DNA of 64,000 nt from an uncultured Collinsella sp. GTDB lineage: Bacteria; Actinomycetota; Coriobacteriia; Coriobacteriales; Coriobacteriaceae. The position numbers were made by a program, and so were the translations under genes. Location of the stretch: positions 1-64,000 of the forward strand of contig CABRHH010000009.1 of the NCBI GenBank assembly GCA_902470695.1, given 5' to 3'. The notes beneath the pieces were generated by a model. That model searched no databases and was not told the DNA's origin. It saw nothing but the letters and a program-made list of their open reading frames with translations. Shown here piece by piece: positions 28,299-37,313 of this stretch; positions within the stretch are counted from its first letter, which is position 1; the number at the start of each line of letters is the position of its first letter.

Positions 28299-28379
28299 CC
28301 GACGCGCGGCCCGGTCGTTTCGGTGGGGGCGCTTGGCGAGAGGCACCCCGTCGGTCCACTTGTATGAGGAGAATCTTCA

Positions 28380-29513
28380 ATGTCTATTAAAACGCTGCCC
28401 AGTCTAACCCCCGACGGCCAGGTGTACTTCGATGAGGATATGCACCTCACCGAAGCCATGCTGCCGCCGGTGCCTGGAACGACGGCGCATGGACCCGGTC
28501 TGCTCATGACACCCGCCGGGACGCTCCTGTGCTGCTGGTTTGCCGGTACTTTCGAGGGCGATACCGATGTCAACATCGTGGTTTCTCGCCTGGAGAGCGG
28601 CTCCGACCGCTGGACCGAGCCCCAGATGATCTCCACCGATAACGATTTCTCCAACCAGAACCCGTCGCTTTTCCTGGCTCCTGGCGGCGAGGTGTGGGCT
28701 ATGTATACCTCGCAGCGCGGCCGCGAGGAGGGCAAGGACAACATGCAGTACACATCTGTGGTGAAGAAGCAGGTGAGCCATGATGACGGTCTCACCTGGG
28801 GCGAGCCCGAGGTCGTGCTGCCCGAGGAGGGAACCTTCGCTCGCCAGGCGATTCAGGTGCTCTCCTGTGGTCGCTGGATCTACGGCCTGTGGCTCTGCAC
28901 CGACTCCGCCGCCGGTCTCGCCGGCGATCCTTCCGCTTTTGCGATTTCCGATGATGAGGGCGCTTCGTGGCGCCGGGTGGACATGCCGGGCTCTGCCGGA
29001 CGCGTCCATCCCACCGTGGTCGAGCTGGAGGACGGACATCTGGTGGCCTTCATGCGCTCGCGTGAGGCGGACTTCGTCTATCGGAGCGAGTCTCACGACT
29101 ACGGTGATACGTGGAGCGAACCGGTGCCCACGCCGCTGCCCAATAACAACTCTGGTATCGGTGCGATCAAGCTGGCGAGCGGTCGCGTGGCCGTGATCTA
29201 TAACCACAACTCCGCTCCCGGCACCTTCGGCAAGACGGGTGCGTGGCCGGCGCTGCGCAACCCGGTGAGCATCGCCCTTTCCGAGGACGGTGGCCTCACG
29301 TTCCCGCTCATCCGCCACGTGGAGCGCGGTGAGGGCTATGTGGGCGACGAGAACAAGTTCAACAACCGTCAGTACGAATACCCCACCATCATTCAGACGA
29401 CTGATGGCGCGATTCATGCAGCGTGGGCCTATCAGACTCGGCGCGGTGTGAAGTGGATCACGCTTTCCGAAAGCGGATATCGCCGGAGAGGTGCGCGGCG
29501 AGGGGATTTATAA
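28380..29513 (+). CDS. Cytoplasmic BNR-repeat sialidase-like protein
   Basis: This 377-residue beta-propeller protein has four Asp-boxes: SHDDGLTWGEP, SDDEGASWRR, SHDYGDTWSEP and SEDGGLTF. It resembles the BNR_2 sialidase family. There is no signal peptide and no membrane anchor, so it should act inside the cell on an imported small substrate and not on mucin. True sialidase activity is unproven; a hydrolase or lyase acting on a sialic-acid-like or uronate-like sugar is equally possible. It is the seventh-position partner in the operon, with GAGGAG before its ATG. Confidence 0.8.
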   Translation: MSIKTLPSLTPDGQVYFDEDMHLTEAMLPPVPGTTAHGPGLLMTPAGTLLCCWFAGTFEGDTDVNIVVSRLESGSDRWTEPQMISTDNDFSNQNPSLFLAPGGEVWAMYTSQRGREEGKDNMQYTSVVKKQVSHDDGLTWGEPEVVLPEEGTFARQAIQVLSCGRWIYGLWLCTDSAAGLAGDPSAFAISDDEGASWRRVDMPGSAGRVHPTVVELEDGHLVAFMRSREADFVYRSESHDYGDTWSEPVPTPLPNNNSGIGAIKLASGRVAVIYNHNSAPGTFGKTGAWPALRNPVSIALSEDGGLTFPLIRHVERGEGYVGDENKFNNRQYEYPTIIQTTDGAIHAAWAYQTRRGVKWITLSESGYRRRGARRGDL

Positions 29514-29593
29514 TCCCACATCGGGTGAGGGCTGCCGCTAGCGCGGTGCTGCCGGAGCTGACGAGCACGAGAAATCGACAGATAGGAGCAATC

Positions 29594-30082
29594 ATGATCT
29601 ATGACGGACTTTCGGTCATTGGGCGCTACCGCGGCGTGTCGCGGGGGCTGGACGTGCTGATTGATTGGCTGGCCGAGAACGATCCGGCGCAGCTGCCGCT
29701 GGGCAAGACCCAGATCTGCGGCGACCGCGTATTCGCCAACGTCATGGAGGCAACCACGCGCACATTCGAGGAGGCGCGCTTCGAGACCCATCGTCGCTAC
29801 ATGGACGTCCAGATCGACCTTGAGGGCGCCGAGTGCTTCAAGACCACGCCGGGTGCCATGGTGGCAATCGAGGAGTTCGATGAGGCGACCGACGGCGGCT
29901 ACTGCCAGCCCGCCCCCGATAACCACGACCTGCTCGACGGCACACTCGAGCACGGGCACTTCGTCGTATACATGGTCGGCGAGCCCCATATGCCCAACCT
30001 GGTGGTGCCCGGCTGCGAGGTGGGCCCCATCAAGAAGATCTGCTTCAAGGTCCTGGCTGACGCCTTCTGGGACGAGGCGTAA
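29594..30082 (+). CDS. YhcH/YjgK/YiaL family protein
   Basis: This 162-residue cupin-like protein shows R.F.ETHRRYMDVQ and a C-terminal GEPHMPNLVV. The family member YhcH/NanQ belongs to the sialic-acid regulon and is thought to help convert alpha- to beta-anomers or otherwise process the sugar before the aldolase. That matches the DHDPS/NAL-family aldolase here. The ATG follows AGGAG; upstream in-frame codons lie in the 3' part of the preceding gene. It is probably the last gene of the operon. Confidence 0.85.
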   Translation: MIYDGLSVIGRYRGVSRGLDVLIDWLAENDPAQLPLGKTQICGDRVFANVMEATTRTFEEARFETHRRYMDVQIDLEGAECFKTTPGAMVAIEEFDEATDGGYCQPAPDNHDLLDGTLEHGHFVVYMVGEPHMPNLVVPGCEVGPIKKICFKVLADAFWDEA

Positions 30083-30240
30083 GAGCTTCTTGCGATGGCG
30101 GTGCTGTGTGCGCTACTATGAAAGTTTGTTATTCATCGCTGTTCAGCATGGCAGCCTTGATGAGCCCTTGCCCTGCACTCCTGGGGAATTATGATCGGGC
30201 ATCAATCTGCTGGGCAGCCAGACCCAGGAGGTAGAACCAA

Positions 30241-32913
30241 TTGGAAAAAGAGTACTTGGCCTCGGCTGAGGACGTGCTTGCGGCGCAGTCCACGGACGCG
30301 CAGGCGGGCCTTGCTGCTGCCGAGGCGAGCGCGCGCCTGGCGAGCGTGGGCCCCAACAAGCTCGATGAAGAGGAGAAGACGCCGCTGTGGAAGCGCTTCT
30401 TCGAGCAGATGGCCGATCCTATGGTCATCATGCTGCTCGTGGCTGCCGCCATCTCGGTGATCACCGGCTTCATCCAGGGTGAGCCCGAGTGGGCAGACGC
30501 TGCCATCATCCTGTCCGTCGTTATCCTGAACTCCGTCCTCGGCGTGGTCCAGGAGGCGAAGAGCGAGCAGGCGCTCGAGGCGCTGCAGGAGATGAGCGCC
30601 GCGCAGTCCAAGGTCATGCGCGACGGCAAGCTGGTCCATATGGCCAGCTCCGAGCTCGTCCCCGGCGACGTCGTGCTGCTCGAGGCCGGCGATTCCGTGC
30701 CCGCCGACTGCCGCGTGCTGGAGAGCGCCTCGATGAAGATCGAGGAGGCGGCCCTCACCGGCGAGTCCGTGCCGGTGGAGAAACACGCCGAGCAGATCGA
30801 GCTCGCCGCGGGCACCGACGATGTGCCGCTGGGCGACCGCAAGAACATGTGCTACATGGGTTCCACCGTGGTGTACGGCCGCGGCCGCGCCGTCGTGGTG
30901 GGCACCGGTATGCATACCGAGATGGGCAAGATCGCCACGGCCCTCACGCAGGCCAAGAAGGAGCTCACGCCGCTGCAGATGAAGCTCAACGAGCTCTCCG
31001 GCATCCTGACCAAGCTCGTGCTGGCCATCTGCGTGATCATCTTCGCCGTGGACATCGTGCGCCACTTCGGCGAGCTGGGGACCAACCCCGAGATGCTGCT
31101 CGATACCTTCATGGTCGCCGTGTCGCTTGCCGTGGCCGCCATCCCCGAGGGCCTGGTCGCTGTGGTGACCATCGTGCTGTCCATGGGTGTCACCAAGATG
31201 TCGAAGCGCCAGGCCATCATCCGCAAGATGACCGCCGTGGAGACCCTCGGCTGCACCCAGATCATCTGCTCCGATAAGACGGGCACCCTCACCCAGAACA
31301 AGATGACCGTCGTCAAGCACGAGCTTGCTGCCGACGAGGACAAGTTCCTGGCGGGCATGGCGCTGTGCTCCGACGCCAAGTGGGACGAGGACAAGGGCGA
31401 GGCCGTGGGCGAGCCCACCGAGTGCGCGTTGGTGAACGACGCCGCCAAGGCGGGCATGACCGGCCTTCACGTGGAACATCCGCGTGTGGGCGAGGCCCCG
31501 TTCGATTCCGGCCGCAAGATGATGTCCGTGGTGGTCAAGGGTCTCGACGACAGCTTCGAGCAGTTCACCAAGGGCGCGCCCGACGTGGTGATCGGCCTGT
31601 GCACCCACGTGTACGACAACGGCAAGATCGTGCCGATGACCGACGAGCGCCGCGACCAGATCCTGGCCGCCAACAAGGCCATGGCCGACCAGGCCCTGCG
31701 CGTGCTGGCACTGGCTTCGCGCACCTACAACGAGGTCCCGAGCGACTTTGCGCCTGAGGCGCTCGAGCACGACCTGGTGTTCTGCGGCCTGTCCGGCATG
31801 ATCGACCCGGTCCGCCCCGAGGTCACCGCGGCCATCGTGGAAGCCAAGGAGGCCGGTATCCGCCCGGTCATGATTACCGGCGACCATATCGATACCGCTG
31901 TGGCGATCGCGAAGGACCTGGGCATCGTTTCCGATGCCTCCCAGGCCATCACCGGCGCTCAGCTCGACAAGATCTCCGACGAGGACTTCAAGACCCGCGT
32001 GACCGAGATTTCCGTCTACGCGCGCGTCCAGCCCGAGCACAAGGCGCGCATCGTCGACGCCTGGAAGGGCCTGGGCAACATCGTGGCCATGACCGGCGAC
32101 GGCGTGAACGACGCGCCGTCCATCAAGCGCGCCGACATCGGCGTGGGCATGGGCATCACCGGCACCGACGTCACCAAGAACGTGGCCGACATGGTGCTTG
32201 CCGATGACAACTTCGCCACCATCATCAACGCGGTGGAGGAAGGCCGTCGTATTTACGACAACATCCGCAAGGTCATCCAGTTCCTGCTGTCCGCCAACAT
32301 CGCCGAGGTGCTCTCGGTGTTCGTGGCCACGCTGATCGGCTTCACGATCTTCCAGCCGGTGCAGCTGCTGTGGATCAACCTCATCACCGACTCCCTGCCG
32401 GCGCTCGCGCTCGGCATGGAGGAGGCCGAAGGCGACGTCATGAAGCGCAAGCCGCGCCGCGCCTCCGATGGCGTGTTCGCCGGTGGCATGGGGCTGGACA
32501 TTGCGTTCCAGGGCGTGATCATCACCCTGCTGGTGCTGGCTTCGTTCTTCACGGGCATGTATATTCACAACGGCTCCATCGACCTGAGCATGCTGCTCGA
32601 CGGCGTGCCGGATGCCGAGGGCGTGACCATGTCGTTCATCACCCTGTCCATGGTTGAGATCTTCCACTCCTTCAACATGCGCAGCCGCCGCGCTTCCATC
32701 TTCGCGATGAAGCAGCAGAACATGTGGCTGTGGGGTGCTGCGGTGCTGGCGCTGGTGCTGACGGTGATTCCGGTCGAGGTCGACTTCCTGGCCGAGGTCT
32801 TCGGCTTCATGCCGCTGCCTGCCGAGGCGCTGCTGGCGGCTCTGGGCTTGGCCTTCCTGATCATCCCGATCATGGAGATCTACAAGTTCGTGATGCGCTC
32901 AATCGAGAAGTAG
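30241..32913 (+). CDS. P-type cation-transporting ATPase (calcium/SERCA-like, P2)
   Basis: This 890-residue ion pump has the phosphorylated Asp D345 in SDKTGTLTQNK. PEGL in membrane helix 4 gives the P2-type ion site, and the hinge motif TGDGVNDAPS precedes the C-terminal membrane domain. The N-terminal cation ATPase domain begins near residue 1. Calcium export is the likely role, though other divalent or monovalent ions are possible. Translation starts at TTG, supported by AGGAGGT eight bases upstream at 30226-30232 and by the absence of a nearer ATG. Confidence 0.92.
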   Translation: MEKEYLASAEDVLAAQSTDAQAGLAAAEASARLASVGPNKLDEEEKTPLWKRFFEQMADPMVIMLLVAAAISVITGFIQGEPEWADAAIILSVVILNSVLGVVQEAKSEQALEALQEMSAAQSKVMRDGKLVHMASSELVPGDVVLLEAGDSVPADCRVLESASMKIEEAALTGESVPVEKHAEQIELAAGTDDVPLGDRKNMCYMGSTVVYGRGRAVVVGTGMHTEMGKIATALTQAKKELTPLQMKLNELSGILTKLVLAICVIIFAVDIVRHFGELGTNPEMLLDTFMVAVSLAVAAIPEGLVAVVTIVLSMGVTKMSKRQAIIRKMTAVETLGCTQIICSDKTGTLTQNKMTVVKHELAADEDKFLAGMALCSDAKWDEDKGEAVGEPTECALVNDAAKAGMTGLHVEHPRVGEAPFDSGRKMMSVVVKGLDDSFEQFTKGAPDVVIGLCTHVYDNGKIVPMTDERRDQILAANKAMADQALRVLALASRTYNEVPSDFAPEALEHDLVFCGLSGMIDPVRPEVTAAIVEAKEAGIRPVMITGDHIDTAVAIAKDLGIVSDASQAITGAQLDKISDEDFKTRVTEISVYARVQPEHKARIVDAWKGLGNIVAMTGDGVNDAPSIKRADIGVGMGITGTDVTKNVADMVLADDNFATIINAVEEGRRIYDNIRKVIQFLLSANIAEVLSVFVATLIGFTIFQPVQLLWINLITDSLPALALGMEEAEGDVMKRKPRRASDGVFAGGMGLDIAFQGVIITLLVLASFFTGMYIHNGSIDLSMLLDGVPDAEGVTMSFITLSMVEIFHSFNMRSRRASIFAMKQQNMWLWGAAVLALVLTVIPVEVDFLAEVFGFMPLPAEALLAALGLAFLIIPIMEIYKFVMRSIEK

Positions 32914-32979
32914 GCGAGCGGGTGCTTGTCGCGCCGGGACAGTCCGGTGCGATGGTGCGCTGCGTAGCGTGCGCGTGTG

Positions 32980-33011
32980 GGGCGCGGTCCGTTGGGGCCG
33001 CGCCCTTTTTT
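32980..33011 (+). terminator. Terminator after the P-type ATPase gene
   Basis: GGGCGCGG and CCGCGCCC form an 8-bp stem followed by six T residues. It lies about 70 bp past the ATPase stop. Confidence 0.85.
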
Positions 33012-33074
33012 GTGCCGTGCGGCGCCATCGGCGGCGCTTCTAGCTGTTCGGCTGTCGGGCGCTTCCATTTACAA

Positions 33075-33114
33075 AAGTCGACTTTACATAAGTGAATTCA
33101 TGTAAAGTAGACTT
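33075..33114. promoter_or_regulatory. 15-bp inverted repeat upstream of the DUF234 ATPase gene
   Basis: AAGTCGACTTTACAT (33075-33089) and ATGTAAAGTAGACTT (33100-33114) are inverted copies differing at one base, with a 10-nt spacer. A further partial copy, TTTACA, precedes it at 33069-33074. It begins 83 bp before the GTG start. It is probably an operator, perhaps for the ATPase protein itself through its winged-helix part, or a structured leader. Confidence 0.65.
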
Positions 33115-33157
33115 ATGCTACTCTGGTAGAGGAAATGCGAGAATGGGAGGACAGATT

Positions 33158-34555
33158 GTGCTGATAGGACGTCAGGCTGAGCTGGATACTTTGCGCCGGC
33201 TTTATAACAAGAGTGGCTTTCAGATGCCCGTTCTGTTCGGGCGTCGTCGTGTGGGCAAGACGTATCTCATGTCGGAATTTGTTCGCGACAAGCCTGCGAT
33301 CTTCTTCACGGCCGTTGAGGACAACATGACGGTGAATCTGCGCAATCTGAGCCGTGAGATTTACAGCCTCGACCATCCCGGGGCCGATGTTCAGCTCGCT
33401 CCCTTATATCCGGATCTGCATACGGCGTTCGAGGCGGTCTTTTCCCGCGCAGAGAGTCAGAGGCTCGTATTCGTTATCGATGAATACCCCTATCTTGCGA
33501 AAGCCGATCCAAGTGTATCGTCCATCTTGCAGGCGCTCATCGATCGCTCGAAGGGCGGTTCACAGCTGTTTCTTATGCTGTGCGGGTCGTCGCTCTCGTT
33601 CATGCGCGAGCAGGTGCTGGGGGAGAAGAGCCCGCTGTACGGTAGGCGCACGGCGCAGCTTGAGCTGAAGCCGCTTGATTTCTTCGAGGCCCGTCAGTTC
33701 TTCCCGAATATGGATGTGCGGCATGCTGCCCAGCTGTACGGTGCGGTGGGCGGTATACCGTTGTACCTCCAGCAGTTCAGCGATCGCGCGTCGTTTGAGG
33801 ACAACATCAGGGATGTATTTCTAGACCCCTCGTCAATTCTATTCGAAGAGCCTTTGAACCTTCTCAAGCAGGAGGTGCAGAAATCGGCAACGTATAATGC
33901 AATCATTGGGGCAATCGCCGCGGGTAAAACCGAGAACAACGAAATCGCGACGACGGTCGGTATCGCTTCGAGCGAGCTCACCTACTATTTGAAAGAGCTC
34001 GACCGCATTGGCTTGGTGGAGAAGGACCGACCGGTGTGCGACGGAAGTCGTCGGCCGGTGTACCGCCTGTCGGATACCATGTTCAGGTTCTGGTATCGCT
34101 TCGTCATGCCCAACCGCTCAACGATCGAACGCCGCATGCCGCAACGTGCGCTATCAGCGGTTTCTCGGTACCTCTCCGTCTATATGGGCGAGGTGTTTGA
34201 GCAGATATGCCGCGAGTGGCTGTGGCGAAGGAACATGGGCGGTGAGCTGCAGGCCGAATTCGATGAGCTGGGACGCTGGTGGGGGAATAATCCTCAGCTG
34301 CGGCGCGAGGAAGAGATCGATGTCGTGGGTGTAGCCGAAGGATCGCCTGTCTTGGTGGGCGAATGCAAATGGCGCAACGAGGTTGTCGGGGTGGATGTTT
34401 TAGAGACACTTGATTGGCGTGCGGCGCTGATTCACGCGTCGACGGGGGTGCATCGGTATCTCTTCTCAAAAGCGGGATTCTGCGATGCGCTGCATGAGAT
34501 GGCGGCGCATGATGATTGCCTGCATCTTGTGGGCATTGAGGACATGCTGCGTTAG
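33158..34555 (+). CDS. AAA ATPase with C-terminal DUF234/PD-(D/E)XK-like domain
   Basis: This 465-residue protein resembles the archaeal-type STAND/AAA ATPases widespread in gut bacteria. It has an N-terminal LIGRQAELDTL, Walker A GRRRVGKTYL, Walker B VFVIDEYPYL, a winged-helix region around ATTVGIASSELTYYLKEL, and a DUF234 tail. In the tail EIDVVGVAEG..VLVGECKWR fits a restriction-endonuclease-like fold. The function of this family is not established. GTG at 33158 is preferred because GGGAGG sits seven bases upstream. Codon use is visibly more AT-rich than in its neighbours, which suggests transfer. Confidence 0.82.
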   Translation: MLIGRQAELDTLRRLYNKSGFQMPVLFGRRRVGKTYLMSEFVRDKPAIFFTAVEDNMTVNLRNLSREIYSLDHPGADVQLAPLYPDLHTAFEAVFSRAESQRLVFVIDEYPYLAKADPSVSSILQALIDRSKGGSQLFLMLCGSSLSFMREQVLGEKSPLYGRRTAQLELKPLDFFEARQFFPNMDVRHAAQLYGAVGGIPLYLQQFSDRASFEDNIRDVFLDPSSILFEEPLNLLKQEVQKSATYNAIIGAIAAGKTENNEIATTVGIASSELTYYLKELDRIGLVEKDRPVCDGSRRPVYRLSDTMFRFWYRFVMPNRSTIERRMPQRALSAVSRYLSVYMGEVFEQICREWLWRRNMGGELQAEFDELGRWWGNNPQLRREEEIDVVGVAEGSPVLVGECKWRNEVVGVDVLETLDWRAALIHASTGVHRYLFSKAGFCDALHEMAAHDDCLHLVGIEDMLR

Positions 34556-34768
34556 GTGCTGCGTGTCAAGACGTTGGCCACGCCCGCAGGGTGTCAAAAC
34601 GTCGGTTTCATCCGACGGATGACAAACGGGGAGGTCCGCCCACGCCTCGCATTCCGGGCACAAGCAGCCTATTGGCACATGGCTTCCAGACTGTCTGCCG
34701 GTGTGCTGCTAGCACGTTTTGTGTACAGCGGGGCGTATGGGTCGCGTGCGGGTGAATGGGGCGGCGTC

Positions 34769-34798
34769 TTGCTGGGCGCTTTGGGTTCGCGGTACACT
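34769..34798 (+). promoter_or_regulatory. Candidate promoter of rsgA
   Basis: TTGCTG and TACACT are separated by 18 bp, about 30 bp before the GTG start. The rest of 34556-34826 shows a CGTCGG/CCGACG hairpin (34600-34617) without a T run and no convincing gene. Confidence 0.4.
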
Positions 34799-34826
34799 TG
34801 CCGCCAAGATCGACCGAGGAGGGCGT

Positions 34827-36008
34827 GTGGGCAAAGCGCGGGGTAAGGATAGACGGGCAGGGCGATGCCGCGGACGGCGCGGTGCTGAGCGGGCGGACGC
34901 TGCGGTTTCGCCGGAGAGCCTGCCTGCGATCGACGCCATGCGGGACGTGCCCTCCTTTTCCGACCTGCGCCTGGACGCACGCCAGCGTGCGGCGTTCGAT
35001 GCGTTTGCGTGTGACTTCGAGGCGCCGGACGAGCTTGAGATCGGTTGCGTGGTCAGGCTCGATCGCGGGTTTCCGCTGATCGCCTGTGTCGATGCGGTCT
35101 TCAGGGCTGAGCACGCGGTGGAGTTCGCCAAAGGCCGCCGGACGGCCGACGACGGCGAGCGCCTGCTGCCGGCCGTGGGCGATTGGGTGGCGGTGCGCCG
35201 CGCCCCCGGGCACGAGCACGGTGTGATCGTGCAGGTGCTGCCGCGTCGCACGTCGTTCGTGCGGTGGCGCGGGAAGAGTCGCGGGGAGCGTCAGGTGCTC
35301 GCGGCCAACGTCGACGTGGTTTTTATCGTGCAGCCGCTGGGAGCCGACCGCGGTACGCCGGCGCTCATGCGCGACCGCGTGGCGCGCTCCATGGTGCTGG
35401 CGCGCGATTGCGGAGCCGAGCCGGTGGTGGTGCTTACCAAGGTGGACCGCGTGGAGTCGGGCGCGCTTGCAGCTGCTGTGGCGAATGTGCGCGCGCTGGT
35501 GGGCGAGCAGGTGCCGGTGATCGCCACTTCATCGAAGGAGGGGCGCGGCCTCGATGCGGTGCGCGCCTGCGTGCCGAGTGGTTCGTGCGCCATGATCTTG
35601 GGGGAGTCCGGCGCGGGGAAGTCGACGCTGCTCAACGCCCTGTTGGGGCACGATGCCCTGGCAACGGGGGCGGTGCGCACGCGCGATGACGCGGGGCGGC
35701 ACACCACGGTTGCGCGCGTGATGGTGGCGCTGCCGGCGCCTTGTGGGGTGGTGGCGGACGCGCCGGGGCTGCGCAGCCTGCCGCTGATGGGGCATGAACG
35801 CGGGCTGGCCCTGGCGTTCCCAGAGGTAATCGAGGCGGCGCGCGCATGCCGCTTCAACGATTGCACCCATACGCATGAGCCGGGTTGCGCGGTGCGCGAC
35901 GGCGTGGCGCGCGGCGAGATCGCCGAGGTGCGCGTGGAGGCGTTTTTGTCGCTTGCGCGCGAGATGCGCGTGAGCGCTCAGAGCTTGGACCCCGACATCC
36001 ATCTGTAG
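34827..36008 (+). CDS. rsgA: Ribosome small-subunit-dependent GTPase RsgA
   Basis: This 393-residue circularly permuted GTPase helps late 30S maturation. An N-terminal extension and an OB-like domain are followed by G4 (VVLTKVD), G1 GESGAGKSTLLNALLG, G2 in DDAGRHTT, and G3 DAPGLRS. The C-terminal zinc knuckle is CRFNDCTHTHEPGCAV. GTG at 34827 has GAGGAGG upstream. It gives about 35 basic residues before the conserved start, so an ATG at 34938 is a possible alternative. Confidence 0.92.
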   Translation: MGKARGKDRRAGRCRGRRGAERADAAVSPESLPAIDAMRDVPSFSDLRLDARQRAAFDAFACDFEAPDELEIGCVVRLDRGFPLIACVDAVFRAEHAVEFAKGRRTADDGERLLPAVGDWVAVRRAPGHEHGVIVQVLPRRTSFVRWRGKSRGERQVLAANVDVVFIVQPLGADRGTPALMRDRVARSMVLARDCGAEPVVVLTKVDRVESGALAAAVANVRALVGEQVPVIATSSKEGRGLDAVRACVPSGSCAMILGESGAGKSTLLNALLGHDALATGAVRTRDDAGRHTTVARVMVALPAPCGVVADAPGLRSLPLMGHERGLALAFPEVIEAARACRFNDCTHTHEPGCAVRDGVARGEIAEVRVEAFLSLAREMRVSAQSLDPDIHL

Positions 36009-36620
36009 GATCTGGTGGTGGGTCCGCGTGGCGTATGTGGTGGCGGGGAGCGTCGCTTGGGCGGCAAGGATAGCTGACACGTTTTAATTGAAGCGGGGCT
36101 GTTTTGACGGCATAGTGTGTTCGCGCTTGCGGGTGTGAGCGTGCGGTACAGCTTTCGCATCCGTGCGGCGGGTCGATGTGTTCGTGCGTCGACATGTTCC
36201 ATATATTGCGGGTTATATGAGTAAGCAAGCAGGTCAGATGGTTGTCTGGTGCATGTACGCGGAGGTTGCCGCCATGTGCGTGCGAATGATGGGCGCGGGC
36301 TTCGCGTACCGTTCAGCTCAAGAATTGTGATGAGCGTGTGTGCTCGCAGGGGCCGATAGGGACAGAAAGTTTTCCCGGCATGGAGGTTCCGGGAGCCCGT
36401 TCATTGGCGAAATAGGGTGTTGGTATAACCGAATATGTGGATAAGCCGGACGCTTCTTGCCGCGTGCGGTGTGAGCCCTTTCCAGGTTCTGACACGGGCG
36501 GAAAGGTTTGGGTCGGCATCTCGTAAGGTTGCGGTTTGCGAATCCGTCCTGAACCGATCGCGTGCTCGTTGCGCCCTGAGAATGGGGGTGCGGTTCGAAG
36601 GCGAGCGAGAGGAGGGCCGG
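36009..36620. other. 612-bp intergenic region and leader of the Tad operon
   Basis: No convincing gene is present. The GC content is lower than in the flanks. An extended -10 candidate TGGTATAAC at 36421-36429 would leave a leader of about 190 nt before cpaB. A CCCGG/CCGGG hairpin lies at about 36374-36394. I looked for a cyclic-di-GMP riboswitch and did not find its conserved core. Confidence 0.35.
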
Positions 36621-37313
36621 ATGAAGCGGAGAACGCGGCTCATGCTGAGTGCGCTTTCGGGTGTTGCCGCGGCGGCGCTGTTCATGCTGTACGCATCGGG
36701 TGTGCGGGTGGAAGCGGAGCAGGAGCGGCGGGAGACGATCGAGCGCTTTGGAGGCGAGCTGGTTTCTGTATGCGTGGCCCTGCGTGATATCGAACCGGGA
36801 GAGGAGATCGACGAGGGCAACGTGGCGGTGGAGGAGTGGGCGTCGAGCCTGCTGCCCGCGGACGCGTTGACCTCGCTCTCCGCTTCGGTGGGGAAGACGG
36901 CGACATCGCGGATACCGAGGCGCGCTCCGCTGAGCGGGGTCTATTTCGAGCGGCGTGAAGACGCCGCATCGGTCCCCAAGGGTAAGGTGGCCGTGTCGGT
37001 GCCCAGCGGTGCGGAGCGCGCGGTGGGTGGCGCTTTGGAGCGCGGCGACAGCGTTGATGTGTACGTGACAAACGGATCGGTTGCCGACCGGCTGACGTCG
37101 GCAGAGGTGCTCGACACCAGCGTGCTGGCGGAAGGCGGGGGCGACTTGGCGTGGGTGACGTTGGCGGTCGATCCGAGCGCGGTGAGGGAGCTTTTGGCAG
37201 CGACCTCGGCCGGGGCGGTGTCGCTCGTGGCGCCTGGCGATGGCGTTGATGCGGCGGCGCCCGAAAGCGCCGAGGCCACGGCACCTGTGGGTGATGGGAG
37301 CGATGCGCAATGA
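36621..37313 (+). CDS. cpaB: Flp pilus assembly protein CpaB
   Basis: This 230-residue protein has an N-terminal membrane helix (about 7-27) and a SAF domain (about 45-115, CVALRDIEPGEEIDEGNVAVEEW), as in CpaB/RcpC, which helps assemble Tad pili at the envelope. The ATG at 36621 follows GAGGAGG. The frame is open upstream, but that part lacks protein-like composition. It overlaps the next gene by ATGA, so the Tad genes are translationally coupled. Confidence 0.88.
   Translation: MKRRTRLMLSALSGVAAAALFMLYASGVRVEAEQERRETIERFGGELVSVCVALRDIEPGEEIDEGNVAVEEWASSLLPADALTSLSASVGKTATSRIPRRAPLSGVYFERREDAASVPKGKVAVSVPSGAERAVGGALERGDSVDVYVTNGSVADRLTSAEVLDTSVLAEGGGDLAWVTLAVDPSAVRELLAATSAGAVSLVAPGDGVDAAAPESAEATAPVGDGSDAQ

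Noticed and set aside
20419..30082. Standard sialic acid (nan) operon
   Set aside because: nanE and nanK are absent, and the aldolase loop and the kinase/PdxA pair do not fit the nan route.
30202..32667. An 821-codon reverse frame opposite the P-type ATPase
   Set aside because: It mirrors a well-defined ATPase gene, is His/Gly-rich and has no protein motif.
36009..36620. Cyclic-di-GMP riboswitch before the Tad operon
   Set aside because: The conserved core and tetraloop-receptor sequences were not found.
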